Positions 1-8,880 of a stretch of 64,000 nucleotides of DNA are shown in pieces. Source of the DNA: Sphaerimonospora cavernae (GTDB taxonomy: Bacteria; Actinomycetota; Actinomycetes; Streptosporangiales; Streptosporangiaceae). The notes beneath the pieces are model-generated. The model did no database searches. It had not been told where the DNA came from and saw only the letters and a program-made list of their open reading frames with translations. Position numbers and translations under genes: made by a program. The DNA lies in assembly GCF_042435035.1 (NCBI RefSeq), contig NZ_JBHMQT010000044.1, positions 186,001 through 250,000 of the forward strand, given 5' to 3'. How positions within the stretch are numbered: position 1 is the first letter of the stretch; every line of letters starts with the position of its first letter.

Positions 1-395
1 AGCACCTCATAGCCCACCGCGATCCCGCCGACGGCGTCGACCGCGTCGGCGGGAGTGCGCACCGGCCGATCGATCAGGAACGCGATCTCCGGCTCGATGC
101 GCGGATGGATCAGATCGGCGGTGTCCACGTGGGACTCGATCAGCATGGCGTCGGTGAGCAGGCCCCAGATGACGTCGTCGACGCCCATCTGGACCATCTT
201 GGCGCGGCTGGTGAACCCCATCTTGACGCCGATGAGGGACTCGCCGCGTGCCAGGCGCCGCTCGATCACCGCCCGCTGCACCTCGTACGCGGAGGGCACG
301 TCGAGCGCGGCGGCGTCGGTGAGCCTGGGGACCGCGCGACGGTTCAGCGCCGCCTTGTCGAGGATCTCGGCGAACGAGTCCAGGTGCGGGTTCAC
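1..395 (-). CDS. 2-oxo-3-hexenedioate (4-oxalocrotonate) decarboxylase-like, 3' part outside window
   Basis: The visible 131 codons, read from GTG 395, belong to the fumarylacetoacetate-hydrolase fold shared by the DmpH/XylI decarboxylases and DmpE/XylJ hydratases. The stretch IEPEIAFLID near residue 105 carries the paired glutamates that bind the divalent metal, and GVKMGFTS the conserved substrate-side lysine. The start overlaps the stop of the preceding hydratase by four bases (GTGA), so translation is coupled, which fits the decarboxylase-hydratase complex known from meta-cleavage pathways. The stop lies beyond base 1. Decarboxylase and hydratase are paralogues that are hard to tell apart by eye; I assign decarboxylase because the upstream neighbour is the better hydratase match. 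Pathway membership is inferred from the operon. Confidence 0.75.
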   Translation of the reverse strand, partial: MNPHLDSFAEILDKAALNRRAVPRLTDAAALDVPSAYEVQRAVIERRLARGESLIGVKMGFTSRAKMVQMGVDDVIWGLLTDAMLIESHVDTADLIHPRIEPEIAFLIDRPVRTPADAVDAVGGIAVGYEV

Positions 396-1195
396 ATGTC
401 CTCCTGGGGAGCGGGCGCCTCGTGGGCGAAGGCCGTGCGCACGTCGCCGAGCCCGTCGATGCGCGCTTCGAGCACGTCGCCGGGCGCGACGGGGACGACC
501 GGCCCGAGTGCCCCGGTCAGCACGGTGTCTCCGGCCTGGAGCGGACGGCCGATCCTGGCCAGCGTGTCGGCCAGCCACACCGCCGCGTGGAGCGGGTGCC
601 CGAGGCAGGCCGCGCCGACGCCGGTCGACACCTGCTCGCCGCCCCGCTCGATGACCATCCCGGCCAGCCGCAGGTCCACGTCGCGCAGCGGCACCGGGCG
701 GGTGCCGAGGACGTACATGCCGGCGGAGGCGTTGTCCGCGACCGTGTCGGCCAGGGTGATGTCCCAGCCGCGGATGCGACTGCCCACGATCTCGATCGCG
801 GGCAGCGCGAAGGCCGTCGCGCGGATCACGTCGGCGACCGTGTGCCGTTCGTACGTCAGGTCGTGTTCCAGCACGAGTGCGACCTCGGCCTCGGCGCGGG
901 GCTGCAGCACCGCGCCGACGGGGATCTCCTCGCCGTCCGGTACGGCCATGTCGGCGAAGAGCATGCCGAAGTCCGGCGAGTCCACCCCCAGTTGCCGCTG
1001 CACCGCCGCGCTGGTCAGTCCGATCTTGCGACCGGTCAGGCGGCGCCCCTCCGACAGCCACCGCTGGGTGATCAGGTCCTGTACGGCATAGGCGGCGTCC
1101 GCGCCGTCGATCAGGTCGCGCACCGGTTCACAGGGGCTGCCGGACGCGTACGCCTCCAGCAGCCGCGACGCCGCGGCCTGGTGTCTTTCTGTCAC
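392..1195 (-). CDS. 2-keto-4-pentenoate hydratase (2-hydroxypentadienoate hydratase)
   Basis: A 267-residue protein that would add water to 2-hydroxypenta-2,4-dienoate, giving 4-hydroxy-2-oxovalerate, a late step of meta-cleavage of catechols. GRKIGLTS (about residue 60), AEAEVALVLE (about 105) and IEIVGSRI (about 145) are family landmarks, the acidic pair in AEAEVA being the metal ligands. The length is normal for the family. I chose GTG 1195 (VTERHQ), because upstream codons in the same frame run through the aldehyde dehydrogenase gene and look non-coding. The gene sits 8 nt after the dehydrogenase stop and overlaps the next gene by 4 nt, so it is the middle gene of one operon. Confidence 0.85.
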   Translation of the reverse strand: MTERHQAAASRLLEAYASGSPCEPVRDLIDGADAAYAVQDLITQRWLSEGRRLTGRKIGLTSAAVQRQLGVDSPDFGMLFADMAVPDGEEIPVGAVLQPRAEAEVALVLEHDLTYERHTVADVIRATAFALPAIEIVGSRIRGWDITLADTVADNASAGMYVLGTRPVPLRDVDLRLAGMVIERGGEQVSTGVGAACLGHPLHAAVWLADTLARIGRPLQAGDTVLTGALGPVVPVAPGDVLEARIDGLGDVRTAFAHEAPAPQEDM

Positions 1196-1203
1196 GGATG
1201 TCC

Positions 1204-2637
1204 TCAAATCTTGACGCACACGTTGACGGGTTCCGAGAAGAAGTCGAGCGAGTATTCGCCACCCTCGCGTCCGATGCCGGACGCCTTCACACCTCCGAAG
1301 GGGGTGCGCAGATCCCGGAGATTCCAGCAGTTGACCCACACGATCCCGGCCTCCACCCGCGGAGCCACGCGGTGGGCGCGGGACAGGTCGGTGGTCCACA
1401 CCGTGGCGGCCAGGCCGTACGGGCTGTCGTTGGCCAGCCGAACCGCCTCGTCTTCGTCGTCGAACGGCGCCACATGGCAGACGGGCCCGAAGATCTCCTC
1501 GCGGACGGTTCTGGCGGTCTGGGGCAGCCCGGTGAGCACGGTCGGCTCGACGTGGAACCCGCCGTCACGCCCGTCGCCGAAGCTCGGCACCCCGCCACCG
1601 GCGACCACCGTGGCGCCCTCCTCGACGGCGAGGCGGTAGTACGACAGCACCTTGTCGCGATGCTCAGCCGAGATCATCGGGCCGTAGTCCTTCAGCGCGC
1701 GTACGCGCTCGGCCAGGGCGTCGACGAACTCCTCGAAGCGGGGGCGCTGCACATAGACACGCTCGGTGCACAGGCAGATCTGGCCCGAGTGGGTGAAGCT
1801 CGACCGGACGGTCCCCTCGACCGCCTCGGCGAGGTCGGCGTCGGCGAAGACCAGGGCGGCGTTCTTGCCGCCGAGTTCGAAGGAGACCGGTGTGATGTGG
1901 TCGGCCGCGCTGCGCATGATGGCGGTCCCGGTGGCGGACGCGCCGGTGAAGGCGATCGCGTCGACGCCCGGGTGGGATGTGAGGTGCTCGCCCGCCGCGT
2001 TCGCGCCGTGGCCGTGCACGAGGTTGAAGGCGCCTGCGGGCAGCCCCACCTCGTCGATTACGGCGGCGAGCAGGGTCGCGGTGGACGGCGTCTCCTCCGA
2101 CGGCTTGGCGACGACCGCGTTGCCCGCGGCCAGCGCGGGCGCGACCTTCCAGGTGAGCAGGAGCAGCGGCAGGTTCCAGGGCGAGATGATCGCCACGACG
2201 CCGAGGGGACGGCGGACGGTGTAGTTGAGCGCCTGACCGCTGCCGCTCCAGCCGGGAACGGTGGTGGGGTAGGCCCGTTCCGGACGGCCGTAGGCGAGGT
2301 CGGCGTAGGAACGGAAGTTGCCGATCGCCCGCGGGATGTCGACCGTGGCCGCCAACTCCCTGGGCTTGCCGGTGTCGACGACCTCGGCTTCGACGAACTC
2401 GTCGAAGCGGGCCTCGATGCCGTCGGCGATCCGCCGTAGCATGGAGCACCGCTCCTCGACGCTGGTCCGCCCCCAGGGGCCGGCGAGCGCCGTGCGGGCT
2501 GCCCGCACCGCCGCGTCGACGACGTCATGCGGGGCTTCGGGAACGACTCCTACCTGGCTTCCGTCGACGGGTGAAAACAGCGGAAAGGCCGTTCCCGTCG
2601 TCGTGAAGACACCGTTGACGTAGTGCGCGGGCTTCAT
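1204..2637 (-). CDS. 2-hydroxymuconate semialdehyde dehydrogenase-type aldehyde dehydrogenase
   Basis: A 477-residue NAD(P)-dependent aldehyde dehydrogenase. SPWNLPLLLLTWK (cofactor region), FELGGKNA (catalytic Glu) and HSGQICLCTERV (catalytic Cys) are all present, followed by EEIFGPV and PFGGVKASGIGREGG. With a hydratase and decarboxylase directly downstream it most likely oxidises 2-hydroxymuconate (or 2-aminomuconate) semialdehyde to the acid after ring fission. Three ATGs lie together (2646, 2643, 2637); I take 2637 (MKPAHY), none has a clear ribosome site. It is the first gene of the operon, divergent from the LysR regulator across a 255-bp region. The exact aldehyde cannot be read from sequence alone. 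Confidence 0.85.
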   Translation of the reverse strand: MKPAHYVNGVFTTTGTAFPLFSPVDGSQVGVVPEAPHDVVDAAVRAARTALAGPWGRTSVEERCSMLRRIADGIEARFDEFVEAEVVDTGKPRELAATVDIPRAIGNFRSYADLAYGRPERAYPTTVPGWSGSGQALNYTVRRPLGVVAIISPWNLPLLLLTWKVAPALAAGNAVVAKPSEETPSTATLLAAVIDEVGLPAGAFNLVHGHGANAAGEHLTSHPGVDAIAFTGASATGTAIMRSAADHITPVSFELGGKNAALVFADADLAEAVEGTVRSSFTHSGQICLCTERVYVQRPRFEEFVDALAERVRALKDYGPMISAEHRDKVLSYYRLAVEEGATVVAGGGVPSFGDGRDGGFHVEPTVLTGLPQTARTVREEIFGPVCHVAPFDDEDEAVRLANDSPYGLAATVWTTDLSRAHRVAPRVEAGIVWVNCWNLRDLRTPFGGVKASGIGREGGEYSLDFFSEPVNVCVKI

Positions 2638-2663
2638 GACCATCATCGTGCAGCCACTCGTAC

Positions 2664-2711
2664 ATAACAGTCTAATACCACTATTCATCACATATATATC
2701 GATCCTGTTAT
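2664..2711. promoter_or_regulatory. AT-rich divergent promoter region with 7-bp inverted repeat
   Basis: ATAACAG (2664-2670) and CTGTTAT (2705-2711) form a perfect inverted repeat around a 34-bp AT-rich segment containing ATATATAT, unusual for this GC-rich window. It lies 27-74 bases upstream of the semialdehyde dehydrogenase start and probably holds that operon's promoter. A role in regulator binding is inference. Confidence 0.45.
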
Positions 2712-2740
2712 ATTGCGCCATCGACGCCCAGATCGGTTCA

Positions 2741-2776
2741 GGGCGGCGAGGGGCGGCGAGGGGCGGCGACGGGCGG
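2741..2776. repeat. G-rich tandem decamer, 3.6 copies
   Basis: GGGCGGCGAG is repeated head to tail, the last full copy ending in C and followed by a partial GGGCGG. Four runs of three or four G separated by 6-7 bases could form a G-quadruplex on the plus strand, upstream of the LysR gene. Function unknown. Confidence 0.8.
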
Positions 2777-2855
2777 TCACGCCGTCGACGGCCTACGTGT
2801 CTCGGGGTGTGGGCATCGGCGGCGCTCTCAGTCCGCTCCCGCGGATATATCAAAG

Positions 2856-2877
2856 TGAGCCCCGATTCTGTGGCTCA
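2856..2877. promoter_or_regulatory. Probable LysR-type operator TGAGCC-N10-GGCTCA
   Basis: A perfect 6-bp inverted repeat with a 10-bp spacer ends 15 bases before the LysR start codon. LysR-family sites are typically interrupted dyads placed between the regulator and its divergent target, and these proteins usually repress their own gene, so autoregulation is the likely role. Binding is inferred, not shown. Confidence 0.5.
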
Positions 2878-2892
2878 TATGATGTTCCGGTG

Positions 2893-3864
2893 ATGTCCCG
2901 CCCCTTGGACCTGCTGAACGGCCGCCTCAAACTCAGACACCTGGTGCTCGTGACGACCATCGCCGAGCAGGGCGGCATCCTGCGTGCCGCTGAGCATCTC
3001 CACCTGGCGCAGCCCGCCGTCACGCGTGGGCTGCGGGAGGTGGAGCAGATCCTCGGGGTCGAGCTCTTCCACCGGGGCCCGCGCGGCGTCACTCCCACCC
3101 TCTTCGGCGCCGCCCTCGTCGACCACGCGCGCGCCGTACAGGCGGAACTGCGCCGGGCGGGTGCCCGGATCGCCGGCCTCGCCGACGGTGAGACCGGCAC
3201 CGTCACCATCGGCACGCTCCTGGCCGCCACCAACGTGCTGCTGCCCCGCTCGATCGCCGCCCTCAAGGCAGAGCGCCCGGGCATCACGGTGATCGTCAAA
3301 GAGGGCACCTTCGACTCGCTCGTTCCCCGGCTGATCGACGGCGAGACCGACCTGATCCTCGGTCGGCTCAACTCCATCGAGGACTGGCCGGGCCTCCACC
3401 AGATCCCCCTCTACAACGAGCCCACCCTGCTGGTGGCCCGCGCCGGGCATCCCGCTCAGCAGGCGCGGACCCTGCCGGAACTGCTCCGATATCCATGGAT
3501 CGTCCCGCTCGAACAGACCGCGCTGAAACACGAACTGGAGCAGGTGTTCCAACGCCAAGGGCTGTCAATTCCGGAAAATCGGGTTGAGTGCACATCCATT
3601 CTGACGATCCGCTCGCTGCTCCTGGCGACCGACATGATCGCGGCCCTGCCCGCGCTGCTCGTCAGGACCGACGATCGGCTCGCGGAGCTACCGGTGCCGC
3701 TCGCCTCCGTACGGCGCTCGGTCGGCGTGACACTGCCCGAAGCCCGCACCCTCACGCCCGCGGCCAAGGCCATGCTCGACCATCTGCGGCGGCAGGCGGA
3801 ACCACTCCGCCGGGAACTACCCGACGAACCCCAGCGAATAGATCATGGCGGCGCGGCTCACTGA
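2893..3864 (+). CDS. LysR-family transcriptional regulator
   Basis: A 323-residue regulator. The N-terminal winged helix-turn-helix (LKLRHLVLVTTIAEQGGILRAAEHLHLAQPAVTRGLREVEQILGVELFHR, residues about 11-62, given here in parts: LAQPAVTRGLREVE is the recognition region) is followed by a periplasmic-binding-like effector domain beginning near GTVTIGTLLA. The start at ATG 2893 gives the usual short N-terminus. It is transcribed away from the ring-fission operon, so an aromatic intermediate is the probable effector and that operon the probable target. The family resembles GbpR/PcaQ-type regulators, but the exact subfamily is uncertain. Its 3' end converges on the ABC operon with 45 bases between. 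Confidence 0.88.
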   Translation: MSRPLDLLNGRLKLRHLVLVTTIAEQGGILRAAEHLHLAQPAVTRGLREVEQILGVELFHRGPRGVTPTLFGAALVDHARAVQAELRRAGARIAGLADGETGTVTIGTLLAATNVLLPRSIAALKAERPGITVIVKEGTFDSLVPRLIDGETDLILGRLNSIEDWPGLHQIPLYNEPTLLVARAGHPAQQARTLPELLRYPWIVPLEQTALKHELEQVFQRQGLSIPENRVECTSILTIRSLLLATDMIAALPALLVRTDDRLAELPVPLASVRRSVGVTLPEARTLTPAAKAMLDHLRRQAEPLRRELPDEPQRIDHGGAAH

Positions 3865-3909
3865 TCGCTGCGAGAGGAGCTCAACCGACTGATCTCCCAG
3901 TCGTCTTTC

Positions 3910-4626
3910 CTAGTCGTCGCCGGTCAGGGAGAGGCCGCGCAGGCGCCGGCCGGCCCACAGCAGCGCGCCGACCGTCACGATGGCCATGGCCGGTACGGCG
4001 AAGCCGAGCGTGACGTCCGTGGAGAAGAAGGGCGACGTCGAGAAGTGGTCCGCGACGGACTGGGCCCACTGCTGGATGGAGAGCTTACGAGCCCCGGGGA
4101 CGTAGCCGCCGACCACGCCCTCCCATACCAGGGCGTAGATGACCCCCACGGTCACGGCGTGCCGGGTGACCACGCCCAGCAGCAGGAACACCGCGGCGTA
4201 GGCCACGCCGCCGAAGAGCGCCCCGAGCGTGAAACCGTACGCGACGCCCGATTCGGCGCCGGTGAGCAGGTAGGCGGCGATGAAGGTCGGCAGCGCGGCG
4301 AACACGACGAGCAGCGAAGCGGCCACCGCGAACTTCGTCACCGCGATCACGGGCCGGGAGATCGGCTTGGCCAGCAGGTGGATGATCGTGCCGTCCTCGA
4401 TCTCCGGCGCGATCACGCCGGTTCCCGCGATCAGTCCGAGCAGCGGCAGCATCGTGCCGATGGCGAACGTCTTCATCAGGATCACGGCCGTGTGCTCGTC
4501 CGGCCCGTCGACCGCTCTGAGCAGCGCGGCCATGCCGATCAGTGCCGTCGGCAGCAGCACCAGCAGCCAGATCCGCTTCCGTCCGAGCATCGCCCGGTAG
4601 GTGATGTCGGCCACCACAGCGTTCAT
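3910..4626 (-). CDS. ABC transporter permease (ABC-2 type)
   Basis: A 238-residue membrane protein with about six hydrophobic segments: IWLLVLLPTALIGMAALL near residue 22, then segments around 60, 100, 140, 165 and 215. It contains EDGTIIHLLAKPISR, the cytoplasmic loop common in ABC-2 permeases that follows the second membrane segment. It is the last gene of a four-gene operon and its ATG overlaps the stop of the upstream ATPase (ATGA), so it is most likely the partner of that ATPase. Substrate unknown; exporters of this layout often handle drugs, peptides or lipids. Confidence 0.85.
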   Translation of the reverse strand: MNAVVADITYRAMLGRKRIWLLVLLPTALIGMAALLRAVDGPDEHTAVILMKTFAIGTMLPLLGLIAGTGVIAPEIEDGTIIHLLAKPISRPVIAVTKFAVAASLLVVFAALPTFIAAYLLTGAESGVAYGFTLGALFGGVAYAAVFLLLGVVTRHAVTVGVIYALVWEGVVGGYVPGARKLSIQQWAQSVADHFSTSPFFSTDVTLGFAVPAMAIVTVGALLWAGRRLRGLSLTGDD

Positions 4627-5588
4627 CGGGAGCCCCCAGAGGTCGGGCCGCTGATCAGATAGGAGAAGACGCTCTCCAGGTCCTCGTCGGTGGGGGAGAC
4701 CTGCCACAGGTGGACGCCGATGTCACGGGCGACCTTGGGCAGCAGCCGGGTGAAGCGCCGGAAGTCCACCGTCTGGACCTCGATGCCCTGCTCGGTCAGG
4801 GCGACCGCGCTGGAGGAGGAGTCGGAGATCAGCGCGGCGGCCAGTCGCCGGTCGTCGCTGGACCTGACGTGGAAGAGGTGCGGCCGGTCGGTCATCCGGC
4901 GCCGGATCTCGCGGTAGTCGCCCGACGCCGCGTGCCGCCCGGCGACCAGCACCTCGATCTGCTCGGCGACCCGCTCGACCTCTTCGAGGATGTGCGAGCT
5001 GAACAGGATCGTACGGCCCGCCCGGCCCATGTCGCGGACCAGATCCATGAGGTGCATCCGCTGCCGGGGGTCCATGCCGTTGAACGGCTCGTCGAGGAGC
5101 AGCACCATCGGGTCGTGCACCAGGGCGGCGGCCACCTTGACCCGCTGCCGCATGCCCTTCGAGTAGGTCTCGATCCTGCGGTCTTTGGCGGCGGTCATCT
5201 CCACCAGGTCGAGCGCCCGCAGGGCGGCGTCCGCCGGAGACGGCAGCCGGTGCAGCCGGGCGGCGGAAAGCACGAACTGCCAGCCGGTCAGGAAGCCGTA
5301 CACGGCCTCCTTCTCGGGGACCAGGCCGACCAGCCGGTAGATCTCGTGGTTGCGCCAGATCGGCTGCCCGTTCAGCGTGGCCGTACCGGTCGACGGGGCG
5401 AGGAAGCCCGCCATCATGTGCAGCAGCGTGGACTTTCCGGCGCCGTTGGGGCCGAGCAGGCCGGTCACGCCGGGGCCGATCGTCATCGTGACATCGTTGA
5501 CCGCTACGACGTTGCCGTACCAGCGGGACACCTGGCCGAGCTCGATGACGCCCTGCCGGGTGGTCGTGGGAGAGGTCGTCATGGTCAT
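4623..5588 (-). CDS. ABC transporter ATP-binding protein
   Basis: A 321-residue ATPase. Walker A is GPNGAGKST (about residues 42-50), the signature is YSKGMRQR, and Walker B is LLLDEPFNGMD, followed by the switch histidine in FSSHILEEVE. About 100 residues follow the nucleotide-binding domain, as in ABC-2 exporters. The start at 5588 (MTMTTS) overlaps the upstream permease stop. A longer reading in the same frame runs through that permease gene and is rejected as non-coding. The protein pairs most naturally with the permease at 3910-4626. Confidence 0.9.
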   Translation of the reverse strand: MTMTTSPTTTRQGVIELGQVSRWYGNVVAVNDVTMTIGPGVTGLLGPNGAGKSTLLHMMAGFLAPSTGTATLNGQPIWRNHEIYRLVGLVPEKEAVYGFLTGWQFVLSAARLHRLPSPADAALRALDLVEMTAAKDRRIETYSKGMRQRVKVAAALVHDPMVLLLDEPFNGMDPRQRMHLMDLVRDMGRAGRTILFSSHILEEVERVAEQIEVLVAGRHAASGDYREIRRRMTDRPHLFHVRSSDDRRLAAALISDSSSSAVALTEQGIEVQTVDFRRFTRLLPKVARDIGVHLWQVSPTDEDLESVFSYLISGPTSGGSR

Positions 5589-6450
5589 GCGGAGGCGGCC
5601 TTCCGGTAGCGCAGGAGGATGCCGGTCGCCGCGAGGGCTCCCACGGCCACCAGGATCAGGACCGGCCCCGGGCCGTTCGGGTAGCCGTTCGACGCCGCGA
5701 CGCCGAACAGCGCGGACTGTACGGCTTCGACCAGGAAGAACGGATTGATCAGCAATGCCCAGGCGGCGGTGTCGTCCCGTCCGGTCGCCGACAGGACGAG
5801 GTAGAACACCCCGGCGACGGCCGAGGTGAACAGATAGAACGCGATCACCGACGCCACGCCCAGCCCGCGGCGCGGGGTGACGGACGCCAGCGCGATGCCG
5901 ATCAGGGCGAGCAGCAGGGCCAGGATGACCGCGCCGCCCATCGCGGCGGCGTAGTCGCCGGTGTGGAGCGGCCCGGGCAGGTCGACGAGCAGCTCGCCGA
6001 CGAACAGGACCGTGAGCGGCACGGCCAGCAGCAGGAACAGCGCGACCGTCAGCGCCGCCGCCTTGGCGATCACGTAGTCGATGACGCCGAGGGGGCGAGA
6101 CAGGTACAGCGGCAGCACGCGGAACCGCAGGTCGGGCGCGACGAGGTACGGCGACTGCGCGGCCATGAAGATCGCGATGACCGGCTGCATGACGACCGCG
6201 TAGGTCGGGTATTCCGTGCCCAGCTCCGGCCGTTTCAGGATGGCCATGGCGGCGATCGTCACCGCGGCGGGCAGCAGCATGATGACCATCAGCAGGATCG
6301 GGATGATCTTCGCGCGGGCCGGGCGGCCGAGGCCGAACGCGCCGCGCAGGCTGTGTACGGCCAGGGCGTACACGGCGTTGGCGCGCCCCAGCCGCGGGCC
6401 CTCGTAGTGGCGGTATCCGATGTCGTGGATGACCGCGGTCGGCTCGGAGG

Positions 6451-6454
<4 letters not shown>
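5585..6454 (-). CDS. ABC transporter permease (ABC-2 type)
   Basis: A 289-residue membrane protein with six or more hydrophobic segments (for example IIPILLMVIMLLPAAVTIAA near residue 50 and LTVALFLLLAVPLTVLFVG near 140). The N-terminal YRHYEGPRLGR is typical of actinobacterial ABC-2 permeases. It contains LPLYLSRPLGVIDYV, the equivalent of the LAKPISR loop in the other permease of the operon. Both its ends overlap neighbours by four bases, so all four genes should be made from one transcript. Substrate unknown. Confidence 0.85.
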
Positions 6455-7404
<950 letters not shown>

Positions 7405-7458
7405 GATCCGCACCCTACCCAGCGACCGGGCCCGGCGCGCGGCCTCCGCACGTGCCCT

Positions 7459-8382
7459 TCAGGTACGGCGGAGCCGTACGTGACGGATGGAGTGGTCGGA
7501 GCCCTTCCGCATGATCAGGCCGGCCCGGCCGCGGGTGGGCGCGATGTTCTCGATCAGGTTGCGTTCGTTGATGTCGCGCCACACGTTCCTGGCGAACGCG
7601 GTCGCCTCGTCATGGGAGAGCGCCGCGATGTGGTTGAAGTACGACTTGGGGTCGGAGAAAGCCGTACGGCGCAGCTTGTGGAAGCGGTCGACGTACCAGT
7701 TCCTGATGTCCTCGACCCGGGCGTCCACATAGATCGAGAAGTCGAAGTAGTCGCACACGGCGAGCGAGGCCGGCGGCGCCGGCTGGAGGACGTTGAGACC
7801 CTCCACGATGAGGATGTCGGGACGGCGTACCGTCTGCGTCGCGCCGGGCACGATGTCGTACTCCAGATGGCTGTAGACCGGCGCGTCGACCGCGGGGTGA
7901 CCGGCCTTGACGTCGGCGACGAAGCGCACCAGCGCCCGCCGGTCGTAGCTCTCGGGGAAGCCCTTGCGGTGCATGATCCCGCGCTCCTCCAGCACCTTGT
8001 TGGGGTAGAGGAAGCTGTCGGTGGTGATCAGATCGACCCGCGGATGCTCGGGCCAGCGGGCCAGCAGCGTGTGCAGGAGGCGGGCCGTGGTCGACTTGCC
8101 GACCGCGACGCTTCCCGCGATGCCCAGCACGTACGGCAGGGGTGAGGCGGACTCGCCCAGGAACGCCCCGACGGCCGCGCTGCGCTGGCGGGAGCCGGTG
8201 AAGTGCAGATTGAGCAGCCGGGCGAGCGGCAGATAGATGTCCGTCACCTCGGCGAGGTCGATCGGGTCGTCGACGCCGCGCAGTTCGGCCAGCTCCGCCT
8301 CGGTCAGCGTGAGCGGCGTGTTCTTCCTAAGGTCACGCCACTGCTCCCTGCTGAGCTGGACGTATGGGTCCCCACCTGCCAC
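7459..8382 (-). CDS. coaA: Type I pantothenate kinase
   Basis: Phosphorylates pantothenate, the first step of coenzyme A synthesis, in the cytoplasm. The 307-residue protein has the P-loop GIAGSVAVGKST, HRKGFPESYD and ILIVEGLNVLQ, which match the CoaA family closely, and it starts with the usual short leader before YVQLSREQWRDLR. I use GTG 8382, which gives the same N-terminal length as the mycobacterial enzyme; no strong ribosome site is visible, so the transcript may be leaderless. The gene is divergent from acpS, which uses the CoA product. Confidence 0.95.
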   Translation of the reverse strand: MAGGDPYVQLSREQWRDLRKNTPLTLTEAELAELRGVDDPIDLAEVTDIYLPLARLLNLHFTGSRQRSAAVGAFLGESASPLPYVLGIAGSVAVGKSTTARLLHTLLARWPEHPRVDLITTDSFLYPNKVLEERGIMHRKGFPESYDRRALVRFVADVKAGHPAVDAPVYSHLEYDIVPGATQTVRRPDILIVEGLNVLQPAPPASLAVCDYFDFSIYVDARVEDIRNWYVDRFHKLRRTAFSDPKSYFNHIAALSHDEATAFARNVWRDINERNLIENIAPTRGRAGLIMRKGSDHSIRHVRLRRT

Positions 8383-8472
8383 GTCGGCCAAGCGTACCCA
8401 TGGCCCGAGGGCCGACCGCCGGGGGGTGCGCGTGGCGTGTGCATAGCCTGTGGAGGAGCGTACGCTGACGGC

Positions 8473-8826
8473 GTGATCGTGGGCATCGGGGTGGACGTGG
8501 TGGACGTGGCCCGCTTCGCCGCCGTGCTGGAGCGCACGCCTGCCCTGCGCGGCCGCGTGTTCACCCGGGGCGAGCGTGGGCTCGCGGTGCCGTCGCTGGC
8601 CGCGCGGTTCGCCGCCAAGGAGGCGGTCGCCAAGGCGCTCGGCGCGCCGCCGGGCCTGAGCCACCACGACGCTGAGATCGTCATCGGCGAGTACGGCAGG
8701 CCGAGCCTGCGGATCACCGGCCGGGCGGCGGAGGTGGCGGATGGCCTGGGCGTCACCCGATGGCACGTGTCCCTGACCCACGACGGCGGCGTGGCCGTCG
8801 CCTACGTGATCGCCGAGTCCGGGTGA
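8473..8826 (+). CDS. acpS: Holo-[acyl-carrier-protein] synthase
   Basis: Transfers 4'-phosphopantetheine from CoA to the acyl carrier protein. The 117-residue protein opens with IVGIGVDVVDVARF (the Asp binds magnesium) and has ARFAAKEAVAKALG with the second metal-binding Glu. WHVSLTHDGGVAVAYV is the typical C-terminal strand region. Length is normal for the AcpS type. It is followed after 54 bases by nnr in the same direction, and coaA lies divergently 90 bases upstream, so CoA synthesis and use are neighbours here. Confidence 0.93.
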   Translation: MIVGIGVDVVDVARFAAVLERTPALRGRVFTRGERGLAVPSLAARFAAKEAVAKALGAPPGLSHHDAEIVIGEYGRPSLRITGRAAEVADGLGVTRWHVSLTHDGGVAVAYVIAESG

Positions 8827-8880
8827 CGGTTGTCCACAGGGCGATCGCGATCTAGGTTTCTGGAGGCTACCGTCGGACGC

